Below, one piece after another: positions 36,867 to 47,855 of a DNA stretch of 64,000 nucleotides. The notes under the pieces were generated by a model, which was given only the letters and a program-made list of their open reading frames with translations, was not told where the DNA came from and searched no databases. The stretch is from Phoronis australis (Eukaryota; Phoronida; Phoronidae). The DNA lies in the NCBI GenBank assembly GCA_002633005.1, contig NMRA01000284.1, positions 454,978-518,977 on the forward strand, given 5' to 3'. Position 1 is the first letter of the stretch. Each line of letters begins with the position of its first letter. A program made the translations under genes and the position numbers.

Positions 36867-39800
36867 CTGAAATGAAAGTAACAGGATTACTCAGTAGGGG
36901 TCGCATGCGTCTGAAACAAAAGTATGTATAGCAGTGTCATTACTTTGATGTCTTGTCAGGGCTCCTGATTCAGTAGTTGAAAAGTGTTTTAACCATGTCT
37001 TACATCAAAAATGAACTTTTGATTTATGACGAGCAGTTAGAAAATTGGTTCCAACTTGTTCCTGAAATATTCACTGCTACTCGATCACTGCATATCACTC
37101 TGCTTGGCAGGCTAAGCACGAAAATAGAATTAGAGTGTCAACTCTCCTAGATTTGGTCTCACAGAGTCATCCTTACCAGTACCAACAAGAAATCGAACCC
37201 ATCATCAACAGTGACATCTAAACATTGCTTGTGACTAAACTTGAAATAAAATGTTATCCTTGTAAGAATCGAGAGACATATTTTCAGAGAGGCCTAATTC
37301 GATTTTTATTCTTTAGCCAGCTACACAGGGCGAAATGCAGCTTTATAGAGGAAGGAAACAATGTTTGGTGTTTCATTCACTGGAGATTTTTTTCCGTCCC
37401 TTGACATGTAGATAACATCCAGGCTACTATAGGAAGTGACGAAAAAGGCCTGCATCTTGGTTCAGCACTCATGTTTATTCGACAAACAGGAATGGCCCAT
37501 AAGTTCCCCAAATCTACTGCGTATTTGTGGACTTGTGAAAATGGCAGTTACCTTTAATGCTGTTTGATTTTCATTACTAAGTCAGTTTCGGTTTTGATAC
37601 AAATCGAGAGTGAAATGATAGACAAGCATTACATCAGCGAGTGAAGAAAAACACAAATACGCAAAAAAATTTGGGATCTTAGTCGAGACCTTATTCGGGA
37701 CAGTTTTAAACAACCGGGCACAGGGATTTAGAAAAGGAAACGTCAAAAATAGTTGCTTTCCCCATAAGTCTGTGAGACCAGAATAGTGAGCTTTGCCAAC
37801 CATTGGATTGCTTTGCAGCAAGTTCAACAACTTCATACAATTGCTAAATTGACGAGAGCATTACCATTGCGACTTGAATTGGCCTGCCCGGAACTATTAA
37901 GAATATATTTGATGGTGTAATGTATGAGATCATGATGGTAAAAAAATATCTGTATCACATTTAATTTTGCTACCATAACTATCCAAACTCTGGCATCAGC
38001 AACTAAAGTATTTGGTTTCGCTTGAAACTTTTAATTATAATCCGATGCTCTAAATTCTGTCCATTTTCTATTACAGCAAACAATGAGTGACCTTAACGCC
38101 CCTTACCTCCCCTAGCAGGTACTAACCTCCTGTAGCGCCATGATGGCCAACGACTGCCAGTTAAGTTGATTTAGTCTACAGAACTGCATGGCTATGTCTC
38201 TAACCTACAGCGAACAAAACAACGTCACATAAAAGTTAAAGCTCCGGGATTTTCTTTACACACTGATATTAGGATCATTAGGATATGGATTATCAACTGT
38301 GACTAAATGGACATTGAAATAATATAAACTAACTGAACAGCATCGGCAGACGAAACTTGCCCATGACTACACGAGTGTTTTACACTATAGAAAGTTCAAA
38401 CTCGACAGGAAGTACAAAACTCATGCGTCTGCTTGAAAGTCCATGTCGACACTGAAGGGAAATTATGAGTTAAGCCTAGGTATACATGCACTGAACTGCT
38501 GACAAAAGTACAAAATGTCTTAATTTGTTTCAGAAATAACTAATCGCCCAAAAGTTAAAGGTTTTTCAAAGTTGACACAAGTAAGCCAACCTTGTGTCAA
38601 TAGAGGGAATTGTTGCATCAAAGCAGGTGATTGGGACGTCTCCTGGAATTTACGGTACATACCACACGGGCAAACGGTAGTTTCCTGATTAAAAGATCGG
38701 TGGACATTTGATATTTCCTAATCTCCTGCAGAGCTCTGACACCAGGCCTAAACTTTCTCTTTCCTGCAAACAGACACAATTCATATACTGGTACACATGT
38801 ACTTCACAGACTATGATTCTAATTCTTAACATCTTAAAACATTTACAGTAAGAAAATCCGAAGAATGTCACGAGTAGAGTGCTCGTTATTTTGGCTTCAG
38901 ATGTGAACAAGGTCAGGATTTGTCTCTGTGAAAGAAGAACGGTACCCTTGAAAAATCGTTGTAGCATACTACGACAGACTGAGGTCTAATTTAGTCCTGG
39001 TAAGTGCCAATTTCAACAACTGTTTTCAATACACTGTAGAAGAGGCTAACAATACGATGTCCTCACCAACCACTCACGACGACCGTAAATTCTCTTAGAC
39101 ACAAAATTGATTAGGTTTCATTCCGTAGACACAAAAAGCTTGCGAAAAACCAATTTACGCAGCACTTTTGGATACCTATCGCCACACATGATGAAGGGAA
39201 GCATGCAATCACACTAGCTTCCTTGGCCATGGCCAGTTTTCACATTTGAAAGTGTACCTCATTATTGCTGAGTCAATTCAGCGAAGCAAATTACAGCTGT
39301 GTGCTAAACCAAGCAGTGGGTGCTTAGCTGAATAGGGCCTGTTAAGTACAGGGGGAATGGTCAGCCGGACAAGCAGAGGTACAGGGGGAATGGTNACAAG
39401 CAGCAGTACAGGGGGAATGGTCAGCCGGACAAGCAGCGGTACAGGGAGAATGGTCAGCCGGACAAGCAGCGGTACAGGGGGAATGGTCAGCCGGACAAGC
39501 AGCGAACAATAATAAAGGGTGCACATTTACAAAACGTTTTGGGTATTCACGCACATCCGACACGTTAGGGTTTTCAGTTGAGGAGAATTGTGTTGACTCA
39601 TTTTTTCCATACATGGCACGTTTCAATGCCAATGAAGCAAATGTTAGGGGTCACGTGACAATTTGTGACTGACCCATTGGTATGTCATGTGCATATTCAG
39701 TGCCTAGGGAGCAGAATTCCACACTAAGTCAAGTATTTATCAGAGGCTTTCATTTTGTGCAAAACAAGATATTGAATACATAAACAACATTTGACAAGAT

Positions 39801-42160
39801 TTTTGCTCGTGAAATTTGTCCTACAGGATCCTCGTGCATCAATACGTCAATCAACCTATGTCTAACGGAAGTTTTTTGACAGAACTTTTTCAATCATTCC
39901 TAGAAATGAAATTTGTTTGCACTTTGGTTTCTCTACGTAACTTTGTATATATTGGCTTTTTATTGGTAATAGTTGTATCCAAGTCCTGATTAGAGAACCA
40001 GTTACTCCCACTGAATAACGCCCATTATTCAGTGGTAGAAATTGGCCCGCGATTGTAAAGTTGCTTGCTTTTTTACCCACATCGGCGCAAAGCTGTATAA
40101 TTAGTATACAGCTTTGTACCAAGGCTAAGTTGCAGGTAGCTAACTAGGCAAAACCACAGGCGTCCTCAGCTTCTTTTCGTCCCCAATACACTATATGATA
40201 CTACAAGGTATGACACTCCAGACTAGAAATTCCACAGGTGCTTCACTTCAGCTGTCCATAGCAAACATAAAACTCAATAAATTTTCACAAAACAGGTTCA
40301 ACAAACCATGAGAAACTGTTCTTTCTCCCAATACAATTTACGGTGTCTTGTTCCACCGAGTTTGTAAGAAATTCGTGGTTAAAGCACAAAAATCTTCCCA
40401 AAAAGCCTGTGTGAAGCAACTCCTGTGTCCCATGCAAGTCGGTTCAAGGTCAAGGACGTTAGGGAATTATCCGATGAGTTACGGATGAACGGCAATTGCT
40501 GATTTGTCATGGAAGTTTATATGAAATGGTCTGGCTAAGTGTGGAGTTATCGAAGTCGTGATATTCCGTGACAAATCGGCAATTTCGGTGGAACACAATG
40601 AAAAGTATGTCGCCGTTTTGAAAACAGTACGCCCATGTCACGTGCACCCGCCATTTCCAAAATTTTTGCGACATCTCTCGGGAGATGATGATAGCTTGGC
40701 AGCAGCAAAATTTCATCTGAAATTCGGTTTTTCGGTACCAAAATTTTAAAAACTTATAATGAAAAGAAGCCAGTTTTGATAATTTGTTGTGAGGTGTACA
40801 CAACCTTGTGAAAGAAGAACAGTTGATTGAAGAATTGGCAAAAAAGAAACTGGCCAATAGGCGACGCAATATTTCATGGCACCGAAAGCCGTCGCTAAAG
40901 ATCGCTCCACAACTTTAGCAACAGAATAACGGTAGAACACTAGTTTTTCCAACACCGTTAAATAATTTGGTAATTGTTTACAATATGACGACATTGACTT
41001 ACACACATGGTTTCGGCATCGTTCAATTCCTTGCAACGTTATCTTTCAAAAATACATAGAAATTTTTCCTACCCCGTTCCCTAAAGTTTTTTATTGTGAA
41101 ATTTCTGGTCGCACTATTTCCCGGTATGCTGAATGGAAGGAGCCACCTGGCGGTCAAAAACTGAACTAATCAACAGACTTCTGCAGATCGTCGCTTTTCA
41201 TAAGGTCGAATTGACCAGGACCCGTCTATCCCCTGCCCGAATTATGTTCCCAAGGGTTAGAATGCGATCCAGTGGTGACCCTTGTACGCATGTAGCTACT
41301 GGCAAGAATCCGCAAAAAAGCGGAGGTTGTTTTTGAGGTCGACATCGTTGAAAAGGGTATCACGTCAAACAATTTTGTGGAAAAATGGTTTGAATGGTCA
41401 CAATTACAAAAACATTAGAAAAGGTGAAATGCTGCTACTTGTTCCTCCATATTATGTCAGGAAAACTTTAGCGGGAATCTCGCGGGCGATGATACTGTTT
41501 CATTCATTAACAATGGGTGTCGCTGTAATCTTGAGTTGAGCTAACATGGTGGTGTTAACCAGAAAATAGTGCGAACCTAAATTAAGCGATAAAATACGGA
41601 GAAAATGAGGTAGGGGATACATTCATATATTTTGGAAAGATAACGTTGCAACGTACATATCGAATGATACCAAAATCATGTGTGTAGGTCAATGTCGTCA
41701 ATATTTAAAACAATTACCAATAATTCAATTCACTCAAGGAAGAATGCAGTTTTTAATGACAATTATTTTGTGTCACATTTCATCTTGCCACTTTTTTACC
41801 CATATCGGTGCAAAGGTATTTGTATATTTAGATTTTAGTACACAAGTCACAGGACGCCTGTGCCTGCGACTGCTTGTATGTGGAAGCGATGCGCGTTGTA
41901 GTATTGCTGCAGCAGTTTATTAAAAATTAGTAGCTGTGACCAATGAATCAACCTACGAGAAAAAGGACTGGCGATTAACGGCATGATTACGTACCCCGCC
42001 TTAACTCCTCGGTAGGCTTGGGTTGTTTGCCTCCCGCCACTCTGTATCGATTTGGAGACTTTTTGGAAGAGGAGGTTGACGATTTGCTCGGCGACTTTCC
42101 ATCATATCGCGATGGGGTCTTGCCTTTCCGCCGATCCGCATGGCTCACAGGCTTAACCAT
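36732..42160 (-). CDS. CENPA: CENP-A, centromeric histone H3 variant
   Basis: Replaces H3 in centromeric nucleosomes and founds the kinetochore. Minus-strand exons: 42160–41995, 38763–38663, 38204–38127, 36866–36732. They total 480 nt, 159 residues plus stop, and all phases agree. Residues 1–57 form a basic Ser/Lys/Pro-rich tail (starting [20 protein letters not shown]). The histone fold begins at about 60 ([16 protein letters not shown], then [16 protein letters not shown]). Diagnostic of CENP-A rather than H3: loop 1 two residues longer than in H3 and ending [18 protein letters not shown], against FNWQ and QEAAEAF in human [23 protein letters not shown]; and a C-terminus ending MG after GRHGG, where human CENP-A ends EEGLG. 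H3's TVAL-type and ERA endings are absent. Introns and the lack of a visible histone stem-loop 3' end also fit CENP-A. Confidence 0.95.
38127..38204 (-). CDS. CENPA: CENPA exon 3: loop 1 and start of alpha-2
   Basis: 26 codons in phase 0 between CTGTAG and [26 protein letters not shown] followed by IMALQE. The [11 protein letters not shown] stretch is the CENP-A targeting-domain loop, two residues longer than in H3, with the NW pair of human CENP-A. Confidence 0.94.
38663..38763 (-). CDS. CENPA: CENPA exon 2: alpha-N and alpha-1
   Basis: After TTTGCAG it reads [19 protein letters not shown] then [15 protein letters not shown], ending before GTATGT. It matches H3 [26 protein letters not shown] closely, and FRPGVRA lacks the TV of H3. 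Confidence 0.94.
39340..39507. repeat. 33-bp minisatellite in CENPA intron 1
   Basis: About five copies of a 33-base unit containing TACAGGGGGAATGGTCAG and CCGGACAAGCAGC. One copy is broken by the N at 39395, so the true copy number is unknown and probably larger. Confidence 0.9.
40008..40116. repeat. Two adjacent perfect hairpins in CENPA intron 1
   Basis: CCACTGAATAA (40008–40018) pairs with 40025–40035 across a 6-base loop. CAAAGCTGTATA (40088–40099) pairs with 40105–40116 across a 5-base loop. The ACCCACATCGGCGCAAAG stretch before the second recurs, slightly changed, near 41800, so this is part of a dispersed element. Confidence 0.75.
40967..41720. repeat. Inverted repeat with about 155-bp arms in CENPA intron 1
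   Basis: Arm 40967–41122 is an imperfect inverted copy of 41558–41720. Shared landmarks: TTGGTAATTGTTT, GACGACATTGAC, CACACATG, TTGCAACGTTATCTTTC and CGCACTATTT. The spacer is about 435 bases. Probably an old foldback transposon. Confidence 0.75.
41995..42160 (-). CDS. CENPA: CENPA exon 1: start codon and N-terminal tail
   Basis: ATG at 42160–42158, open to the donor GTACGT (phase 1). Encodes 55 residues with [18 protein letters not shown], likely phosphorylation sites, and a KPTEELRRG end that joins GKRKFRPG in exon 2. The tail has little similarity to H3, as expected for CENP-A. Confidence 0.9.
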
Positions 42161-42600
42161 GATTTATCACAGCATTTCTTCAGGGTCAAACTTCACACCA
42201 GACGCCAGTATTCGAACAAAATTTCAATTTTGATGACGACGGAAACAGATGAAACTCCCGCAAAACCGACGCCGAACATCTATGAGATCTCGCATTTGAT
42301 TGGCTAGCTACACACGTTGCCGGGCGTGCGTTCAGTAGACGCTAGGACCTACGCTAGGACTAGCTAAAACCTAGTCAAAGTCACGTGTTTCTATTTAAAA
42401 TACATGGCAATATCTCACGCAATCTCGCGAAGTCTTGCTTTTTAGCGAGGTCCTGGCGTTATTGAACGGGAGGCTGGTTCCAAGGACAGGGAACCACCTG
42501 ATGCTGGCGCTCCCAGTGGAGGGCACAAGAACTCGTAAATCGAGTTAACTGATTTAGCCCATTAGGCATTACGGACGTTACTTAATTAAAGAGCGTCAGA
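42161..42600 (-). promoter_or_regulatory. Likely CENPA promoter region
   Basis: Sequence upstream of the CENPA ATG. On the minus strand it contains TTTTGCGGGAG, close to an E2F site, and TTCGAA, a form of the CHR cell-cycle element, within about 130 bases of the ATG. These are short motifs, and no TATA box or start site is identified. Confidence 0.35.
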
Positions 42601-44620
42601 CGAGTCACAGATAGCAAAGCGTTCAAGCAATTTTAAACCTCAGTCGTTCGTATTGCAAACGGTACTGCATGCGTTCACCCCATAGACCGGCTCGAATTTT
42701 TCAGTATCATATACCTTCATTTAAAAAACAAACGGGTACTCATGAAAAAAGGATTACGTTCAGACTTCTGCAGTGGCGGATCTAGGATATCACAACGGGG
42801 GGCAACATTTTGTCCGGCTGTAAGCATTTGCGCAAACCACGATTGTAGATGCGTTTAGCAAAGAATGGGGATTTTTCATTTTTTTCCTCTAAAAATCAAG
42901 CATTTTCCTTGATTCCTGAAGTATTATACAAGTAAAAAGCATAAAAAAAAGAAAAAAAAACAACAACAAAAACACGCAGTACGTGTCAGACAGGAAAAAC
43001 TGCGTGTTCCACAAACTCGAACTCACGACCTAGCGGATAGAACGCGCGTGCTTTACCACTACACCACCACGATTTAACAGCTAATATTATTCTAAGAAAC
43101 CTACTTGTTTACGGTCCACAGCGTTTGCGCGCGAAACCTACTTCTTTTTGTAAAGCGTATTACACGTTTTATATTTTGTGCAATCGGTTCTTAACAAATT
43201 TGTTGTATTTAAAATAGACTTCAAATGCCCAAAAGACCAAATCCGTTTTTCGTGTTGGCAATAGTGACGGGATTGCTTTGGAAATCGTCTTCACGGTTAA
43301 GGTTTGACAAAGAGAGAATTATGAGTTTCTGAGTGATTCACTAAGGCTTCGATTAAAATTCACATCTTACCAGCAGCTTCTGTTTTTTCATCGTCACTCA
43401 GGTTCCATTTTCTTTAAAAAATGAAGTAAATTTTCTGCATTGCACAGTGGAGCAGACGACGGAAACGGAGTCGTAGTGCGCAGCGCCACTGCCGGTCGCC
43501 TGGGATATCGCGGCAGAGCCTATACTTAGTCATAGTTCCGTTACGAATGCGCCGTGTTCCGAATTTGACACTTGAAATTGGAATCCTGGCAGTAGGAGGT
43601 GGGAATGATGCCGGGGGGAAACCTAGGAGGTGGGCATGCTGCGCACAATGCTGCTAAGACACATGAGCCCGTGATCAATTACACACTTCGTATTAGAAAT
43701 TTGTAGGCTATAGACCTAAGCTGTGCTCTAGGCAGGGTAACTGATTTTTACTGTGATAAACGTATCGGGCATTACGCGATAGATCCGACGCAATTCCGTA
43801 CATGTGCAAAAATGTCCAAAATAAAAATCACAGATACGAGGTGGCGTTTACATGATTTGTTTCCATGAAGTAAAAATCATGTCGATAATGACCTCTAATT
43901 CTCAAAGTAAAAAATTCAATTCCTTCTGGTAAAAACCCTATTCACCCCTACGCACTTCTCGCACCTCTACGCACCTCTATTTTCATGAAATTTGGCAAAT
44001 AGTTCTGTTTTGCAGAGATGATGCCACCTTCTCAATGCAGATGGGTTTGACTTGACATGCGGCATCTATAAACGGACGTACGTAAAATACTCATAGAAGC
44101 ACACCGTTTGCGGGGCTATCGTGGGCGCATTTCAACGCTCCACATTGATGTTGTTGACATCTGTGCTTATATCTACTTAACCTCTTGCAAGTTCACAATT
44201 TGGCACGTGTAATTCTATTTTAAACTTGGCAACACTTGGACTACTCCTCTGCTGTGCCTCCGAATGGAAATTTTTTTTTTTTCAAAAAGTGAGTTTCGCC
44301 TTTTTGTCATGATCTTTACAATCCTTTGCGGATCATTCATTTAATTTTGCCGAACGGTGTTCTTAGAGAGGAGACGACTCCTTACTTTGGACAGGTTCAA
44401 TGTATTCTGTGCCATTTATAGGCCATTTTACGATATTAAAATCACTACTGGATTGCTGTAGTGGGTGCTTTCAACACCGTGTAGCTCATGTTTACGGGGA
44501 ACAGGTTCAGTAAAACCACAGGTTTAAAGTATCGGTTCCAAGGCACCCAACAATGTCGAGCTGGGTTATAACCCAACAAAGAAACCATTGAAGTGCTTCA
44601 TTGGAACTTTGATCCTCACA
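42601..44620. other. Repeat-rich intergenic sequence
   Basis: No gene supported. Holds a CAGTGGCGGATCTAGG transposon end at 42771–42786, the tRNA-like sequence near 43010–43075, a short T run near 44270 and one copy of the GCGCATTTCAACGCTCC repeat near 44106–44155. Confidence 0.5.
43005..43076 (-). mobile_element. tRNA-like SINE head or tRNA pseudogene
   Basis: On the minus strand GTGGTGTAGTGGTAAAGCAC resembles the D-arm/A box, and 25–30 bases later GTGAGTTCGAGTTTG resembles the T-arm/B box (GGTTCGAAtCC, degenerate). The acceptor arms do not pair well, so this is more likely a SINE head than a working tRNA gene. An ACACGCAGT...ACTGCGTGT inverted repeat lies directly downstream. Confidence 0.5.
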
Positions 44621-45229
44621 TGACAGTGGCGGATCTACGTTTTCAGTAAGGGGGGGGGGGTTAGGATCCAGCAAAGGTCGAATCCGAGACGCGTGGCACC
44701 GAGCGGGGGTGGGGGGGTAAACCCCCCTCCCGTGTAAGACAACTTCTTCTTTTTGTTTCGTGAAACCATATTTGTGCACATCTGAGTATGAGTCACAATA
44801 CCAGCAAAAATTTTTGTTGGAACATCTGCTTACACACACCCTTTTAGCATACGAAAAAGTGTGGTGTGTATACAGGGGCTTAGACAACTACCAAATATTC
44901 AAGAGCATAAGGAGCACCGACGGGGCGAAACAACTTGAATGTCAGATGATCGCAACAGCCTCAAGCTGGTTAAGAACGAAGACCTGTACTGTTAGTCCTG
45001 AAATAAACATGTGTTCTGTCTCGTTAGGAGAAAAACTGGCAAACGATGGTGCTCTCAGCTCATAGTCTATTATTAAAAGCGACAATAAATAATTAAGTAT
45101 CACTTTATTAAGCTGAATCACGTTGACAACAATTGAAAAACGTCAAATTTATCATGAAACAAATCATCTGAAAACAGTTTCACGAAACCAAAACATTCTT
45201 TACACCGTGGTGAAAAGATATACAGAACC

Positions 45230-45500
45230 AGTTCGCAGAGGGACCAGATGTACACTGAGAGTACACAAAAACTCTGGCCTGCCGTGGTCCGTCACGAGAC
45301 CAAAAGTACACCTGTGCTTATTAAAATAGTCGATCTGTCGCGGGACCAAACAGTACTGGCTGAGATAAATAGTTTTACAAAGCACGCTTTGGTAAAAAAC
45401 ATCACAAGATTAGTTCGCCGAGGGACCAGATAGTACACTGAAACTCAATAGCTACACAAATAAAGCTGGCCTGGTCCGTCGCGAGGCCTAAAGCGTACTT
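45230..45500. repeat. Imperfect direct repeat of about 185 bp
   Basis: TTCGCAGAGGGACCAGAT (45233) and TTCGCCGAGGGACCAGAT (45415) start two similar blocks, each followed by a TACACTGA motif, AGCTGGCCTG-like sequence and GGTCCGTC(A/G)CGAG. Origin unknown. Confidence 0.55.
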
Positions 45501-45584
45501 TGCAAAAAAAAAATTGAATTGAAAACTTCTCTCTAGACACTTTTTAATCCCCAGTGGTTGCTCATACGTGTTGTTTGCACATCT

Positions 45585-45737
45585 GGGCCCAGTTGCATAA
45601 AAGTTATACGCCGTATAGCAACAATGACGTCGCATTATCACGCGTCACGTTGTTATTGTTGAACAATGCACCTGACGTCATGCAACAATCAAACTTATCC
45701 AGCGGATAACTTTTGAAGCTTTATGCAACTCAGCCCT
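45585..45737. mobile_element. 153-bp MITE
   Basis: Left end GGGCCCAGTTGCATAAAAG, right end complement AGGGCTGAGTTGCATAAAG. The interior is non-coding and holds two TGACGTC motifs. Typical miniature inverted-repeat element. Confidence 0.7.
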
Positions 45738-46033
45738 GGTGGTCAACTGTTGCGAGAGGTTGTCTAGAAGGGTTTTTGCACCGTTCTGTAGTACTCACTC
45801 GAAGAAACAAGTATTGAGTACAGATTTAACTACTCACTACGTGAAATAGATTTTGGATATGAAGCAGATAGACTCAAGTGAAAATACAAACCAGAATCAG
45901 TTTCTGTGCGCTCGTAGACCCTCTGCTGTACTGGGTAAATTTGGCATGTCCAAAAATAGTTTCTATTTCGTTTTCATTGTACACAAGCATAAAAAACGAC
46001 ATTATTACAAACTTGTACAATTATAACTTATTA

Positions 46034-46303
46034 CTGGGTGTTTCTCCAGGAACGTTGGTCCTATCTTTCTGTTGTCTAGACTGTCGAGGAATCTGTACAT
46101 CGGATCCAATGGGTTGCTCCTCTTGGAACCATTCTACCCAGACATCTTCGACATTTGTTCCCAACACTTGCACTTCGTCAACTGCTGTGTCAATGAGCTT
46201 GTTTGCCTCTACAAAGTCAGCATCTCGTTTCGCAGCTCAGTTGGCACTAAGCCCCCTGAGGTTACCAAGTCCATTCAAAAGACTTACAGCATGCGCAACT
46301 AAA
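46034..46303 (-). pseudogene. hAT-like transposase fragment
   Basis: Minus-strand translation reads NLRGLSAN, a stop, then AAKRDADFVEANKLIDTAVD, EVQVLGTNVEDVWVEW and finally IPRQSRQQ...RTNVPGETP. The IPR-x-RQ-x-RTNVP-x-TP pattern is typical of the region before the C-terminal part of hAT-type transposases found in ZMYM1/DUF4371-like proteins. The in-frame stop and missing ends mark it as a dead fragment. Family assignment is by memory of the motif, so moderate. Confidence 0.5.
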
Positions 46304-47205
46304 TTTGGTCCGTTCATCATGGACTACTTCAAACCTTGACGATGTATCCCAGGACCCATTTGCATCTCTTGCAATTTTCGAAATAAACGTCCCAATGTCT
46401 GAACGCTTGAAACCCGAAGTACTAACTTCAAATAAATGCCGATGGGCATGGGCGTTTCGTCGGGTGGGCCTTTCTGCGGAAATTCCCAGTATAGAAAACG
46501 GCAGTGGTGCTTATTGCAGGTAGAAAGACGGTAGGTGTTAAGATCGGCACTAGGGCTCCTCAGGAGGCCTATTGAACATCGCACGAGTCCCGCAAGACTT
46601 TGTTGTGAAAATACAGCCTCCCCGCAATTTTTGGTACTGTACACTCACGGTTCGCGAATGGGGTCACTTTGTCAATGTGAGTGCCCCCTTGGTCATTCCT
46701 TGTATAAACCTAACTTGTTACAGTGCATCTTCAAACATACTCGTGGCCAGACCACGGCGCCTGCCACAATAGCAATACTTCGGAAAACGAGTTCTTTTTC
46801 AAAAGTATTACATGTACATGTACACTGTGTGATATTGCGCAAGACAACTTTACTATACACCAGTCAAATTCGAGTTACAAACGTGTGGGGTGTAATAGGA
46901 TGACACGGCATGACAGATGAGGTAAAAACGTTGCACGTCAATTCGCCTGAATATCAGGGTTGCGGCACCACAGTATTTCCCCTAATCAAATCAAAACATA
47001 TCTTAGAGTAAAGAAATTACTCGTTACCTAAAGAAATCAGCTATAGAGCTGCTCTTTCAGTGATGGATCCATCTAAAATTCTTGGCTACTACAGAAGTGT
47101 CGACGGAATCGCGCGTACAATTGATCTCCAGGGTTTTGCCGATGAGCCACGAAGACTCGAAATGCGTTGATTTTCATAACAGCAAATGCAAAAAAATATT
47201 TTCAG

Positions 47206-47373
47206 AGTGAACCCCCCCTCTTTTTTTCCAAGTTGGTTTACTTGGGGTTACACACGCTGGCGGTGCCGTTTTTGTTTTGCTGGAGACGTTTTTGTTCTTC
47301 AAATTTTTAATTTTTGGGTCCTGTTCCGAGGGGGGGTTTAAACCCCCTGAACCTCCCCGTAGATCCGCCACTG
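47206..47373. mobile_element. MITE-like end with G/C runs
   Basis: Starts with a CCCCCCC run and ends GTTTAAACCCCCTGAACCTC...CGTAGATCCGCCACTG, the inverted form of the CAGTGGCGGATC family end. Confidence 0.5.
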
Positions 47374-47448
47374 CATGGGTTTCAATGATAGCACACAGCT
47401 GTAGAGAGAATGAAAGCATATATTCTTGGAGGCTTTGTCATAAATAAA

Positions 47449-47697
47449 ATGAGTAGAAAAAGGTCGGAAAACTTTTCTCCCGAGGAAAAAGTTTTCCTCA
47501 CAGAACAGACAAAACTGATTACAGAGAGCAAGAAAAGTGACGCCAAAACAAGTCAACGGAAGCAACAGGCTTCAGTGGAGGGACATTGGGTCTACACTGG
47601 CTGCACAATTCCCGCAATCAGAAAAACGCAACCATAAACAGTTTAAGGACTTTTGGAAACGCTCAAAAATGAAGTTCAAAAAAGACTCTACGGTGTA
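47449..47697 (+). pseudogene. Myb/SANT-like DNA-binding domain fragment, frameshifted
   Basis: First frame: SRKRSENFSPEEKVFLTEQT, then KLITESKKSDAKTSQRKQQA (to about 47570). After a frameshift: QWRDIGSTLAAQFPQSEKRN, then HKQFKDFWKRSKMKFKKDS and a TAG at 47695. This pattern (NFSxEEKxxLxE, K-x-DAxTxxxK, W-x-I, LKxxWKxxK) is the Myb/SANT-like domain common in PIF/Harbinger accessory proteins and related zinc-finger-free regulators. With the frameshift and stop it looks inactive. Genome sequencing error could explain one break but less easily both. Confidence 0.6.
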
Positions 47698-47768
47698 GCA
47701 GCAGCAGCGGCAGCGGCAGCGGCAGCGGCAGCGGCAGCGGCAGCAGCAGCAGCAGCAGCGGCAGCAGG

Positions 47769-47799
<31 letters not shown>

Positions 47800-47811
47800 G
47801 CAGCGGCAGCA

Positions 47812-47849
<38 letters not shown>
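47698..47849 (+). repeat. GCA/GCG trinucleotide repeat
   Basis: About 150 bases of GCA repeats interrupted by GCG, GGA and ACA units. It directly follows the Myb/SANT-like fragment and would be a Q/R tract in that reading frame, or poly-Ala or poly-Ser/Cys in others. Confidence 0.95.

Positions 47850-47855
<6 letters not shown>

Larger units (their letters stand above)
44624..47373 (-). mobile_element. Possible hAT-like element bounded by identical inverted ends
   Basis: CAGTGGCGGATCTACG stands at 44624–44639 and, inverted, at 47358–47373. Between them lies a hAT-like transposase fragment on the minus strand. hAT ends typically start CAG. Against one single element, the 8 bases outside the two ends do not match as a target duplication, so these may be two separate insertions of the same family. 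Confidence 0.35.

Noticed and set aside
39278-39632. Minus-strand open frames with an 11-residue repeat over the minisatellite
   Set aside because: The periodicity comes from the 33-bp DNA repeat, the frame crosses an N, and the region is inside a CENPA intron.
45878-46339. Plus-strand ORF of 153 codons
   Set aside because: The protein-like signal in this interval is on the opposite strand, where it resembles a hAT transposase.
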